Of a stretch of 54,366 nt of DNA, positions 33,847-42,417 are shown in pieces. The DNA comes from Christensenella sp. UBA1750 (GTDB lineage: Bacteria; Bacillota; Clostridia; Christensenellales; UBA1750). The stretch covers positions 25,500 to 79,865 of the forward strand of contig DCHO01000012.1 of assembly GCA_002315655.1 (NCBI GenBank), written 5' to 3'. The notes beneath the pieces are model-generated. The model had not been told where the DNA came from. It did no database searches and saw only the letters and a program-made list of their open reading frames with translations. The translations under genes and the position numbers were made by a program. How positions within the stretch are numbered: the first letter of the stretch is position 1; each line of letters begins with the position of its first letter.

Positions 33847-35940
33847 TTACTTTTTATTGGAGGGTGCCTGCCCGCCGCCGAAACCGCCGGGAGGGGTCTG
33901 CCCACCCTGTTGCATCTGCCCGCCCTGCGGCATCTGACCGGGGGTGAAGTCACCCGAGGGCATTTCGCCGTTTTCCGGCATTTCGGGCATTTCGCCGCCT
34001 TCAGAGTCGCCCGAGGGCGGGGTCACGGAGGAAGCGGAATCCTCATTGTCGGCAGATTCAGAGGCATCAGAGGGTTCGGAGGCGTTTTCGGACTTGTTCC
34101 CGCGGCTTTCCGTTCTGCCGCTGAAACCGCCCTTGTCGCCACCGCCCATGTTTCCGCCCATGGATCCCATGTCGGAGGTGTTGAGGTCGCCCACATCCAC
34201 AAGCGTATCGTCACCATTTAACTGGTTGGAAACGGCCTGCGCGCGCAGGGTCACGAATTGACTGAGGGCTTCCACGCCCGCCTCAAATTCTTCCGTGGTG
34301 CAGAACTTGGTGGGATCGGATTCCACATAGGGACGAATCAAATCTTCAGTGTCGGAAATCATCTGCGCAAGCTGCCCGTCGGAGAACCACTTGTCGATGA
34401 ACTCGGCAAAGAGCTCGTGGTAGCTTTCCGTGTAGCTTTCGTCGGAGAAGATCCAGCCCAGCATGGGGCGATCATCCACATTCCCGCCGGGTATAGGGTT
34501 GTCGATGGAGGTGTTGACGGAGGAGGAAGCACTGCTGCCCTGGAAGGTGCCGAATGCCAGGTTGTAGTCCCAGGGGATCATGGCCAGCTGCCCGTCGGAT
34601 TCGTGAAGGTAGTAGTTGTGGATCATGGAACCGGTGTAGGAGTCGCCGTTGCAGACGAAGTTGTGCACCACGAAATAGCGCATGACTTCATCGGTGTCCA
34701 CCACGTTTTCCAAGTCCTCATAGTTGTTCAGCGATTTCAGAGAGGCGATGAGGCGCTTCTCGTCCGCCGAGGACACGTCGGTCTTGGCATTGTTGAAGAT
34801 GTTGGAGTAGGAATCGGCGTTGTCGTCGATGTATTGCAGTTTCACATCGGAGGAACCCATGCCGCCGCCCATGTTCCCACCGCCACCGAAGCCAAAGTTG
34901 AAGCTGTTGCGGGAGGCCTTTTTGTCGGTGGAATCGGAAGCCTCGCCCTCTGTTACAGCTTCTCCCTGTGTTGCGTCGCCTTCCGTGGGCGTGAAGCCGC
35001 TCATGTCGGGCATCTGTCCGTCAAAGTCTTCGGGCAGATCGTCGGGGTCAAAGCTGCTCATGTCGGGCATCTCACCGGGGGTGAAGTTGCTCATATCGGG
35101 CATTTCGCCGGTGGATTCGCCGTCCTCGGAGGTACCCCAGTTTCCGCCGGGGAAGGCCGTTCCGGGATTGAAGTTTTCCCACGGATTGCCGGAGGACTCG
35201 CCTTCACTTGCGCTTTCCTCACTATTTTCGCCGTTTTCGCTGTCGTCCTTGCTCCAGCCTTCCAGACTGTCGAAGTCGAAATCGTCCATGTTGAAGTCCT
35301 TGCCGTTGCCGCGGCCGCCGCCGAAGCTCATGCTGTCAGGCTTGTAAAGCTCGCCTTCCTCGTTGCCGTAGTTGCGCTCTAAGAAGCTGTCTTCTATGGC
35401 TTCCACCGCCAAATACAGCCCCCAGTCCTCGCCGTTTACGGTGAGGTAGGCGTAGGAGGAGAGGGGAGCATCCACGCCGAAGTCGTCCATCAGCTGATAG
35501 GTGATGTAGTCCTTCATCATGGTGTTGTCCTGAATGATGTTGTTTAAGCACAGCTTATCCAGACCCTGAAAGGTCTTGTCCTCGTAGTGGTCAAATTCCA
35601 GCTTAAAGGAATACCGCTGGTTGCCGGAGGAACGCACGCTGGAAAGCGAAGTGTTCCCTTTGGCGCGGATGGCCACGTTGGACATTTTCTCCCCGTCAAT
35701 CACCACGGTGCAGACGGAATATTCCTCGCTCTCACAGGACTCGATGAAGGAATCCCAGTCGTTCATCACGATGTCGATGCTGTGCACCTTGTCCGTGGAA
35801 AAGAGAGAGGTCTCGTAGCCCGTCACATGGTCGGCATATTGGATGCCCAAGGCCGCACCGTTCATGAACAGGATGGTGATAACGAGGGTCAGGGCGGTGA
35901 TCGCAATGCAGATTTTATCAATGTGCTTGCTGGTAGACAT
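33847..35940 (-). CDS. CotH kinase-like membrane-anchored protein
   Basis: A 697-residue protein with an N-terminal membrane anchor (about 9-31) and a large, probably extracytoplasmic part of the CotH family, atypical protein kinases known from spore coats. The conserved blocks are visible: IRAKGNTSL near residue 91, then NGDSYTG with Asp433, HNYYLH, and IPWDYNLAFG with Asp458. The Asp pair 25 residues apart resembles the catalytic pair of B. subtilis CotH. An acidic insert (about 200-370) holds repeats of MPDMS(N/S/G)F. The C-terminal 110 residues are Gly/Ser/Gln-rich and disordered-looking. It is the third gene of the operon with the VTC and DUF4956 genes, 18 bp after the latter. Confidence 0.9.
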   Translation of the reverse strand: MSTSKHIDKICIAITALTLVITILFMNGAALGIQYADHVTGYETSLFSTDKVHSIDIVMNDWDSFIESCESEEYSVCTVVIDGEKMSNVAIRAKGNTSLSSVRSSGNQRYSFKLEFDHYEDKTFQGLDKLCLNNIIQDNTMMKDYITYQLMDDFGVDAPLSSYAYLTVNGEDWGLYLAVEAIEDSFLERNYGNEEGELYKPDSMSFGGGRGNGKDFNMDDFDFDSLEGWSKDDSENGENSEESASEGESSGNPWENFNPGTAFPGGNWGTSEDGESTGEMPDMSNFTPGEMPDMSSFDPDDLPEDFDGQMPDMSGFTPTEGDATQGEAVTEGEASDSTDKKASRNSFNFGFGGGGNMGGGMGSSDVKLQYIDDNADSYSNIFNNAKTDVSSADEKRLIASLKSLNNYEDLENVVDTDEVMRYFVVHNFVCNGDSYTGSMIHNYYLHESDGQLAMIPWDYNLAFGTFQGSSASSSVNTSIDNPIPGGNVDDRPMLGWIFSDESYTESYHELFAEFIDKWFSDGQLAQMISDTEDLIRPYVESDPTKFCTTEEFEAGVEALSQFVTLRAQAVSNQLNGDDTLVDVGDLNTSDMGSMGGNMGGGDKGGFSGRTESRGNKSENASEPSDASESADNEDSASSVTPPSGDSEGGEMPEMPENGEMPSGDFTPGQMPQGGQMQQGGQTPPGGFGGGQAPSNKK
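34980..35115 (-). repeat. MPDMS low-complexity repeats in the CotH-like gene
   Basis: Three or four tandem copies of a (G)(E/Q)MPDMS(N/S/G)F motif spaced by 11 to 18 residues. They are Met/Pro/Asp-rich and strongly acidic, within a Ser/Gly/Glu-rich linker. A further run of EMPEMPENGEMPSG lies near the C terminus (about 33955-33995). A flexible surface-exposed linker is the simplest reading; the serines could be phosphorylation targets. Confidence 0.7.
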
Positions 35941-35958
35941 TCTGTTTGCCCCTTTATA

Positions 35959-36630
35959 TTACGCCATGTAGTCGCCGTTGTAGGTCACCATGATGGCGGA
36001 AGCCACGCCGTTCATATCGGAAAGTGCATTGATGAAACCGGTGTTTTCGTCCTTTAAGCGGATTTCCAGATTCATCTCGATCATGCCCTTCTGCACGGAC
36101 TTGGACTTGACGACAGCCTTATCCACCTGATTAAAGAGGAAATTCATGGCAGCCTTTTCGGCTTCCTGATTTTCGCAGGTAAGAACGAGGATGAAGGGTC
36201 TCTTATGGGATTTCTTGTTGACGAAGAAATAGAGGATGAGGCCGGTGATGATGGAACCGATGACCGCCAGAGGGATCATGCCGGCGGCTAAGATGATGCC
36301 CGCGCCGATGGACCAGAACAGGAAGGCGATGTCCAGAGGCTCCTTGATGGCGGTGCGGAAACGCACGATGGAGAGTGCGCCGACCATGCCCAGGGACAGA
36401 ACCACGTTGGAGGTGACGGCCAGAATGAGCTGGGAGGTGATCATGATGAGGGCGATCAGGGTCACGCCGAAGGAGGAAGAGTACATGACGCCCTGATAGG
36501 TCTTTTTATAGATGAAGAAGATGAAGCAGCCGATGCCGAAGGCCAGGATCAGGGTCAGTGCCATGTCCAGAGGGCTGACGGCGGAGACGTTCTCTAAGAA
36601 GCTGGATTTGAAAATGTCGTTGAAGCTCAT
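35959..36630 (-). CDS. DUF4956 membrane protein
   Basis: A 223-residue protein of the DUF4956 family. Three to four hydrophobic helices fill residues 20-145 (FGIGCFIFFIYKK, then a helix after SFGVTLIALIMI, and GAGIILAAGMIPLAVIG), with a conserved SIVRFRTAIKEP loop near residue 90-101. A soluble C-terminal domain of about 75 residues follows, resembling an ACT-like alpha/beta fold. DUF4956 genes are known to sit beside VTC-domain and CotH genes, as here (32 bp after the VTC gene, 18 bp before CotH). Function not established; a membrane partner or channel for the VTC protein is a reasonable guess. Confidence 0.82.
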   Translation of the reverse strand: MSFNDIFKSSFLENVSAVSPLDMALTLILAFGIGCFIFFIYKKTYQGVMYSSSFGVTLIALIMITSQLILAVTSNVVLSLGMVGALSIVRFRTAIKEPLDIAFLFWSIGAGIILAAGMIPLAVIGSIITGLILYFFVNKKSHKRPFILVLTCENQEAEKAAMNFLFNQVDKAVVKSKSVQKGMIEMNLEIRLKDENTGFINALSDMNGVASAIMVTYNGDYMA

Positions 36631-36662
36631 GGGTGTAATTCTCCTTTTAAGATGTTATTGAT

Positions 36663-37337
36663 TTAGCCGTAGATGCGGCATTGCGCGTATTTGGAAAATG
36701 CGGAGGCCTGGCGGCCGGTGAGACCCACGGTGTCCTTGATGATCTCGGGCAGGAATTCGTCCCATTTGACCTCCAGCAGCATTCCCGCGTCGCCCGCCGG
36801 CATGGTCAGGGTGTCGGGGTTCAGGAAATCGTTGCGGAAGTCGCCGGTGCGGATGTCGTAGTCCAGCGTGACGCGGACATTTCCCGGGGCATAGACGAAG
36901 GCCTCCCGTGTGTAGTCCACGATGGTCTTTGGCCGCAGCCCCTGCGAGCGCATCTTGGCGTAGAGCTCCTGACACAGAGGACGGTCGGAGGCTTCCTTCA
37001 TCCATTCGATGTCGTTGTCCACAATGCGCTGGGCTTCCTCCTTGGTGATTTTGCAGTCCACCTTCCCGGTCAGCCCGTTGACCTTGCATTTCTTTTGCAG
37101 GGAAATGTAGGAGGTGTCGCCGTTATAGAAACGGATGCGGAACTTTTCGCGGACATTGACGCCGTCCACCTTTTCCCGAAGGGCTTTGTCGGACAGATTG
37201 TCAAAATACACGCTGCGGATGAAATAGGTTTCGCCGACAGAATGTTTGTCCTTTTTCATCACGGCTTTCATGCGCATCCTCAGAATCAGAAGATCGGAAT
37301 AGTTGATCTCGTGCTTCCATTCATGGCGGTATTTCAT
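36663..37337 (-). CDS. VTC-domain polyphosphate polymerase-like protein
   Basis: A 224-residue soluble protein of the VTC/CYTH-like tunnel fold, the family that in yeast makes polyphosphate from ATP. Basic residues typical of the tunnel walls are spaced along strands: RHEWKHEI (3-10), REKFRIRFYNGD (about 62-73), LQKKCKVNG (about 79-87), and a metal Glu in LLEVKWDEFLPE near residue 195. Start ATG 37337 has AAAGGAGA 8 bp upstream; earlier ATG codons overlap the promoter. It is the first gene of the operon VTC-DUF4956-CotH and diverges from a two-component system. Confidence 0.87.
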   Translation of the reverse strand: MKYRHEWKHEINYSDLLILRMRMKAVMKKDKHSVGETYFIRSVYFDNLSDKALREKVDGVNVREKFRIRFYNGDTSYISLQKKCKVNGLTGKVDCKITKEEAQRIVDNDIEWMKEASDRPLCQELYAKMRSQGLRPKTIVDYTREAFVYAPGNVRVTLDYDIRTGDFRNDFLNPDTLTMPAGDAGMLLEVKWDEFLPEIIKDTVGLTGRQASAFSKYAQCRIYG

Positions 37338-37383
37338 GAATTGTCTCCTTTCCGACGGCCTTTGATTGCCGTCTGCGGTTTTG

Positions 37384-37416
37384 AGTATAGATACGAAAGC
37401 TGATACAACGCTGAAA
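37384..37416 (-). promoter_or_regulatory. Promoter and TTTCAG direct repeat of the VTC/DUF4956/CotH operon
   Basis: On the minus strand, TTTCAG (37416-37411), 5 bp, TATCAG (37405-37400), 10 bp, then -10 TATACT (37389-37384). There is no good -35 box; the repeats occupy that region, as expected for an activator of the OmpR class. The same 11-bp-period repeat stands before the divergent regulator gene. Confidence 0.6.
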
Positions 37417-37445
37417 GCAGCAGTAAACAAATTATGAATCTTGTT

Positions 37446-37481
37446 TTTCAGCATGGTTTCAGTTTGGGATTGTAGTATAAT
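37446..37481 (+). promoter_or_regulatory. Promoter and TTTCAG direct repeat of the two-component system
   Basis: TTTCAG (37446-37451), 5 bp, TTTCAG (37457-37462), 13 bp, then -10 TATAAT (37476-37481). The -35 region is poor and overlaps the second repeat. Suggests autoregulation by the response regulator encoded 43 bp downstream. Confidence 0.6.
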
Positions 37482-37523
37482 GACAGATAAGGGGATTCAC
37501 GGCTGACTGTTTGGAGGATATAA

Positions 37524-38195
37524 ATGAAAATACTGGTGATCGAAGACGAAAGATCGTTGGCGGATTCCATCAAGATTCTGCTGGAACGCAAGGGCTTTTC
37601 CGTGGAATGTGTCTATGACGGCGTGACGGGGGAGCAGTTCGCTTCCCTCGGGGTCTATGATTTGCTGATTCTGGATGTGATGATGCCCGGGATGGACGGC
37701 TATTCCGTTGCGAGGCAGGTTCGCGCCAAGCACTGCAACACGCCTATTTTGATGCTCACAGCAAAATCGGAGCTGGAAGACCGCATCACGGGCTTAAACT
37801 CCGGCGCGGATTACTACTTAACCAAGCCCTTTGACACGCGGGAGCTGCTGGCGTGCGTGGGTGCGCTGCTGCGGCGGCAGGCGTATCAGGTGGATGTGTT
37901 GACCTACGGAAACACCACATTGGACTTAAACACCTGCATCCTCTCCTGCGGGGAGAAGAACATTCGATTGTCCGATCGGGAGTTTGACATGATGCGGTTC
38001 CTGCTGCAATCCGGCGAGCACAACATTGCAAAGGAAGTGCTGCTGGTGCGCATCTGGGGCTTTGAATCCAACGCCACGGAAAACCATGTGGAGGTCTATG
38101 TGGGCTTTCTGCGGAAAAAACTGCAATCCATCGGCTCCAATGTGCGCATTGAAGCCATAAGACGGCAAGGCTACCATTTGGAGGTTGACGAATAA
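37524..38195 (+). CDS. OmpR-family response regulator
   Basis: A 223-residue DNA-binding regulator. The receiver domain (1-120) has the acidic pair E7/D8, phosphoacceptor Asp51 in LILDVMMPG, Thr in LMLTAKS, and the conserved Lys in YLTKPFD near residue 101. The winged-helix effector domain (about 128-222) ends in RRQGYHLEV. The ribosome binding site is TTGGAGG. The kinase gene follows with no gap. Targets are probably its own promoter and the divergent VTC operon, given the shared repeats. Confidence 0.96.
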   Translation: MKILVIEDERSLADSIKILLERKGFSVECVYDGVTGEQFASLGVYDLLILDVMMPGMDGYSVARQVRAKHCNTPILMLTAKSELEDRITGLNSGADYYLTKPFDTRELLACVGALLRRQAYQVDVLTYGNTTLDLNTCILSCGEKNIRLSDREFDMMRFLLQSGEHNIAKEVLLVRIWGFESNATENHVEVYVGFLRKKLQSIGSNVRIEAIRRQGYHLEVDE

Positions 38196-39410
38196 ATGCT
38201 CAAAAAGCTGCGGCTCAAGTTTGTGCTGGTGATCCTCGTGATCGTGGTGCTGCTGCTGTCCTTTGTCATCGGCTTTCAGTATTCCTCCACGGCGGCCAAT
38301 CTGGAAAAGGAAGCCATCCGCATGATGGAGATCGTTGCCCGCTCTCCCATGCAGAAGCACAGACCGGGGCAGGATATGGGGGAGGATGTGCGCCTTCCGT
38401 ATTTTATGGTGAAGGTGGACGAGAATGGGGAAATCACCGAAACCGCAGGGGAAGTTTTCGACCTGTCCGATGAAGACCTGATGCGGGAACTGGTGGAACT
38501 GGCAAATGGTAGCGGGGAGAGAACCGGCATTCTCAAAAGCCACAATCTGCGGTTCCTCATTTCGGAAACCCCTGTCGGAAAAGACTATATTTTCATGGAC
38601 AGCACGAACGAGCATTCCACGCTGCGCAGTCTGCTTAATTCCTCCCTCATCGTGGGTGTTGTGGTGCTGATTGGGTTTGTGGGCATTTCAACCCTGCTGG
38701 CGTATTGGGCGGTGAAGCCCGTGGAAAAAGCATGGCAGCAGCAGAAGCAGTTTGTGGCGGACGCTTCCCATGAGCTCAAAACCCCGCTCACCGTCATTCT
38801 CACCAATGCGGAGCTGCTCAACGCGCAGGGCTGCACGGACGACGAGCGCCGGAGCTTATCGGGGAACATTATCACCATGTCCGAGCAGATGCGCGGACTT
38901 GTGGAAAGCCTGCTGGAGTTGGCGCGGATCGACAACGGCAACAAAAAAGCCGCGAAGCTGCGGGTTTCCCTGTCGGAAACCGTATCGCAGGCGGCTATGT
39001 TGTTTGAACCCGTCTTTTTTGAGAAGGATATGCTGTTTTCCTACGAGGTCGAAGATCAGGTGGAGATGCTGGGCAACGATGTGCAGATGAAGCAGCTTTG
39101 CGACATTTTACTGGATAATGCGTCAAAATACGCTTGCATAGGCGGGGAGGTCGTGCTCACCCTCAAACGCAATCAGAAAAAACACTGTATATTGGAAGTG
39201 AAAAATCAAGGCGAAGCGATTGCAGAGGACGATCTGAAGAATCTGTTCAAGCGCTTTTACCGTGCGGACAAGGCCAGAGCCATGAACCATTCCTACGGGC
39301 TTGGGCTGTCCATCGCGCAAAGCATCTGCTTAGACCACGGCGGAAAGATCACCGCAAAAAGCGAAAACGGCTGGAACCGCTTCATCGTGGAGCTGCCCGT
39401 AAAGAGCTAA
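38196..39410 (+). CDS. Sensor histidine kinase
   Basis: A 404-residue membrane sensor kinase. Transmembrane helices lie at about 8-27 and 150-170 and enclose an extracytoplasmic sensor of about 120 residues. The phosphoacceptor His192 is in ASHELKTPLT. The catalytic domain has the N box LLDNASKYA, a degenerate NLFKRFYR F box and YGLGLSIAQSI. The ATG abuts the stop codon of the regulator gene. Its end overlaps the convergent YdeI-like gene by 4 bp. The signal sensed is not evident; a cell-surface cue is likely from the linked membrane genes. Confidence 0.95.
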   Translation: MLKKLRLKFVLVILVIVVLLLSFVIGFQYSSTAANLEKEAIRMMEIVARSPMQKHRPGQDMGEDVRLPYFMVKVDENGEITETAGEVFDLSDEDLMRELVELANGSGERTGILKSHNLRFLISETPVGKDYIFMDSTNEHSTLRSLLNSSLIVGVVVLIGFVGISTLLAYWAVKPVEKAWQQQKQFVADASHELKTPLTVILTNAELLNAQGCTDDERRSLSGNIITMSEQMRGLVESLLELARIDNGNKKAAKLRVSLSETVSQAAMLFEPVFFEKDMLFSYEVEDQVEMLGNDVQMKQLCDILLDNASKYACIGGEVVLTLKRNQKKHCILEVKNQGEAIAEDDLKNLFKRFYRADKARAMNHSYGLGLSIAQSICLDHGGKITAKSENGWNRFIVELPVKS

Positions 39411-39961
39411 ACCAGCCGCCCATAATCGTTCCATTCGCCGTACATTTTACCGGCCTTTGTCTGCTGAACAAAGTGGGCAAAGGCCTTTTCGTATTCTGCG
39501 GAGGAACGCCTTTTCGCATCCGCCAAATTGGAGGCACGGACGCGCTGATAAAGATCGGGAAAGGAAGTGAAGCTTTCCCACAAATTCGCCTCCCGGATGG
39601 CTGCTTCTATGCTTTCATCCATACGGAAAGCCATGTCCGGCAGAACGGCGCGTCCTGCTTCTGTCATCAGTCCCAGCTTTTCCAGTCTGCGCCCCCGTGC
39701 CTTGTTGAGCTCTGTCCAGTGAGAGTTCTTTGCCCGGGGTGCAAACCGCTGCAACCGCACGCCGTCAATGAGAGACAGGGTGGAATCGACCCAGCCGAAG
39801 CACAGGGCTTCCTCCACTGCGTCTATGTAGTAGAAAAGCCCGTCCTCCTGCGGTCTGCCGCGTTTAAGTGTGAGGTAACATTCGGATTCCCTGCCTGCGT
39901 TCTGCATGAGCCATGCGCGAAACGCTGCACGGGTTTGAAGGTTCAATATATTTTGAGGCAT
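39407..39961 (-). CDS. YdeI/OmpD-associated family protein
   Basis: A 184-residue cytosolic protein of the YdeI/OmpD-associated (bacteriocin-protection-like) family. Hallmarks are AFRAWLMQN near the start, YYIDAVEEALCFGWVDS (about 43-59), QRFAPRAKNSHWTELNKAR (about 70-88) and a C-terminal SAEYEKAFAHF-type helix. Start ATG 39961 follows CAGGAG; longer frames add only a low-quality leader. The stop codons of this gene and the convergent kinase overlap. Molecular function is unknown; related proteins have been linked to peptide or stress tolerance. Confidence 0.82.
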   Translation of the reverse strand: MPQNILNLQTRAAFRAWLMQNAGRESECYLTLKRGRPQEDGLFYYIDAVEEALCFGWVDSTLSLIDGVRLQRFAPRAKNSHWTELNKARGRRLEKLGLMTEAGRAVLPDMAFRMDESIEAAIREANLWESFTSFPDLYQRVRASNLADAKRRSSAEYEKAFAHFVQQTKAGKMYGEWNDYGRLV

Positions 39962-40030
39962 AAATTGTGCTCCTGCAGCTTCATTTTTCTTTATTGTAGC
40001 ACGAAATGAGAGCCGGAACAACCGCCCCGG

Positions 40031-40059
40031 TTGATGGGAAGGAACGGATATGCTATACT
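40031..40059 (+). promoter_or_regulatory. Promoter of the GHL-type gene
   Basis: -35 TTGATG, 17-bp spacer, -10 TATACT at 40054-40059, 29 bp before the start codon. Confidence 0.8.
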
Positions 40060-40088
40060 GATTTCAACACTTTGATTCGGAGGAAGCT

Positions 40089-41645
40089 ATGAAGGACTAT
40101 CGCGTTTTTTCCAACTGGGATTTATCGGGGCTTGGCACCATTTTGACCCCGCAGGGCGGCGTGGTGGGGGAGCCCATCAACAAGGAGCACGTCAAGACCC
40201 TGATTCAGGATGCGGCGAACACCTCCGTGGACGCAATTCTGTGCTGCCCAACGGTGCTGCGCTGCCCACTGTGGGATTCCAAGGTGCGTCCGTACTGGCA
40301 TTTGCCCATCTCCGATATGGAGGAGCCGGAATACTTAAAATGCACCTCCTCCCAGCGCACCATGAACCGTCTTCGCAAGTATGTGAAGGCGGGCGGCGAC
40401 CCGCTGCGGGAGACCTATGAGGCCACGCGGGAGTGCGGGATGGATTTTTTCTTCTCCCTGCGCATGAACGACTGGCACAACATGAACGAGCTTAGGGACG
40501 ACAACCATGACGCTTTCCCGACCCTTGATCTGTTTTACAAGCAGCATCCCGAATACCGCATCGGGGAACTGAACGAGCACAATCCCGTTGGCTGGACGCA
40601 GATGAACCCCTACATGGAAGACTATATGCACAAGGAAGTGCACGAACACTATCTTGCGCTCATTGATGAGCTGCTGGACTATGCGCCCATTGACGGGCTG
40701 GAACTGGACTTCATGCGCTGCGGGAATTATTTTAAGGAAAGCCAACTGGAACAGGGCATTCCCGTGATGACCGACTTCATCATGCAGGTTCGGAAAAAGC
40801 TGGACAGAGAGGGCGAAAAGCAGGGGAAATTCCTGCCGCTGGTGCTCAGGATGCCGCAGAAATACGAATATTGCCGCATGATCGGCTTTGATTTGGAGAC
40901 GCTGGCGAAAAAGAAGGCGTTCCAAATCGTCAATGTGACTTCCTCTTATCTGGAAAGCATCAATTTGGACATTGAGGAGTTTAAGGAAAAGCTGCCCGGG
41001 ATTAAGGTCTTCGGCGAGATTCAGGCCATGACTTCCTCCGTGCGCCCGCCCCTTGGCAAGGGCTGGAGCAACGAACGGCGGCTCACCGAGGAAATGTTCT
41101 TTGCCGCGGCCAACTCCATCTGGCAGCGCGGCGGCGACGGCGTGACGCTGTTCAACTACCAGTTCCTGCGCAGGCTTACGCTGGCGGGCTGGAAGGAGCC
41201 GCAGTTCCCCGACATTACCAAACGGGTTCTGGAAAAGCTCGCCGACAAGGAGTATCTGAAAACCTGCGGCAAGCACTACATTGTTTCCGGCGCAAAGGAT
41301 GTGGGCTGGGAGGATGTGCTGCCCGCAACGGGGAAATTCACCGTGACGATGCGTGTCTTTGAGGATTTGCAGGACTACGCCTCCGCCAAGCTGCGTCTGG
41401 TCAGCAAGGACGAGGCTTTTGCCTCCAAAAAGACCGCCGTTTCGTTAAATGGCATTTCCCTGAAACCCATACAGAGCGGCGAATTGTATCGCCCCTATGT
41501 GGACGAAGGGCTGCCCATCGAGGGACAGGCCGTGACCTTTGAGGTGGACGTGAATGCGCTTTGCCCCGATAACAAATTCGTGATCGAATCCACGGGCGAG
41601 GTCTTCATCGTGGAGCTGGCGCTTTACCCGAAAAATGCAGAATAA
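40089..41645 (+). CDS. GHL-type TIM-barrel glycosidase-like protein
   Basis: A 518-residue cytosolic protein that I place in the broad glycosyl-hydrolase-like TIM barrel group (GHL10-like). The evidence is the regular strand pattern, CGMDFFFSLRMND (116-128), DGLELDFMR (202-210, a strand-end acidic pair in the position of catalytic residues), and a barrel that closes near residue 365. A beta-sandwich-like domain occupies about 395-518. No signal peptide. It is followed 12 bp later by an SGNH hydrolase gene, so a deacetylation plus glycoside cleavage pair is plausible. Substrate unknown. Confidence 0.6.
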   Translation: MKDYRVFSNWDLSGLGTILTPQGGVVGEPINKEHVKTLIQDAANTSVDAILCCPTVLRCPLWDSKVRPYWHLPISDMEEPEYLKCTSSQRTMNRLRKYVKAGGDPLRETYEATRECGMDFFFSLRMNDWHNMNELRDDNHDAFPTLDLFYKQHPEYRIGELNEHNPVGWTQMNPYMEDYMHKEVHEHYLALIDELLDYAPIDGLELDFMRCGNYFKESQLEQGIPVMTDFIMQVRKKLDREGEKQGKFLPLVLRMPQKYEYCRMIGFDLETLAKKKAFQIVNVTSSYLESINLDIEEFKEKLPGIKVFGEIQAMTSSVRPPLGKGWSNERRLTEEMFFAAANSIWQRGGDGVTLFNYQFLRRLTLAGWKEPQFPDITKRVLEKLADKEYLKTCGKHYIVSGAKDVGWEDVLPATGKFTVTMRVFEDLQDYASAKLRLVSKDEAFASKKTAVSLNGISLKPIQSGELYRPYVDEGLPIEGQAVTFEVDVNALCPDNKFVIESTGEVFIVELALYPKNAE

Positions 41646-41657
41646 GGGAGAAAAAGG

Positions 41658-42308
41658 ATGAAAAGAGTGCTGTTGCTGGGCGATTCCATCCGCATCGGCT
41701 ACTGCCGCGAGGTGAAGGAAGTCTTTGCGGGAAAGGCCGAGGTGCTGTTTCCTGACGAAAACTGCCGCTTTGCGGAATATTTCCTGCGGCATCTGACCGA
41801 CTGGAAGGAAGAAACCTGCGAAAATGAAGATGTGGATGTGCTGCACTGGAACGCGGGGCTGTGGGACTGCCTGCGCCAATATGACGAGGAACCGCTGACA
41901 CCCATCGAGATTTACCGCTACTACATGGAGCGCGTGTGCAGGCGCATTCGGCTGTTGTTCCCCAAGGCGAAGGTGATTTTTGCCACCTCCACGCCGATTC
42001 AGGAGGAAATGTACGGCACAACAAAGGAGTTCTTCCGATACAATGCGGATATATGCGCCTACAACGCTGTGGCGGTGGATGTGGTGAAGCAATTCGGGAT
42101 GGAGGTCAATGACTTGTATGCCGTGGCTGAGCGGTTCCCGAAGGACTATTACACCGACGCGACCCACCCGTATTCCGCGCAAGGCCGCTATGCGCTGGCC
42201 AAGCAGGTGACGGCTTATGTGGCGGATGCGCTAAACATGGAAGCCCCGGAGGTACCCTGTGATATTGCCCTGCGTGCCGGGACGATTGAGAAAATCAGCG
42301 GATTTTAA
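41658..42308 (+). CDS. SGNH/GDSL hydrolase family protein
   Basis: A 216-residue serine esterase-like protein. Block I is LLGDSIRIGY with Ser10; the oxyanion-type block is HWNAGLWD near residue 58-65; the catalytic Asp/His pair is DATHPYSAQG near the C terminus. No signal peptide, so it acts on imported or intracellular acylated sugars if it is a carbohydrate esterase. It is co-transcribed with the GHL-type gene upstream (12-bp gap, ribosome binding site AAGGAGAAAAAGG region). A second, distantly similar SGNH gene lies at 11448. Confidence 0.82.
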   Translation: MKRVLLLGDSIRIGYCREVKEVFAGKAEVLFPDENCRFAEYFLRHLTDWKEETCENEDVDVLHWNAGLWDCLRQYDEEPLTPIEIYRYYMERVCRRIRLLFPKAKVIFATSTPIQEEMYGTTKEFFRYNADICAYNAVAVDVVKQFGMEVNDLYAVAERFPKDYYTDATHPYSAQGRYALAKQVTAYVADALNMEAPEVPCDIALRAGTIEKISGF

Positions 42309-42417
42309 GAAGAAGGCATTTCCCGACCCCGTTTTGGGAAAACGAATCCGTAAAGGAAAACGGCGCACAGGTGCGGACGGAACGCGGCTGCGCACAGACG
42401 CAAATAGGAGTGAAAAA

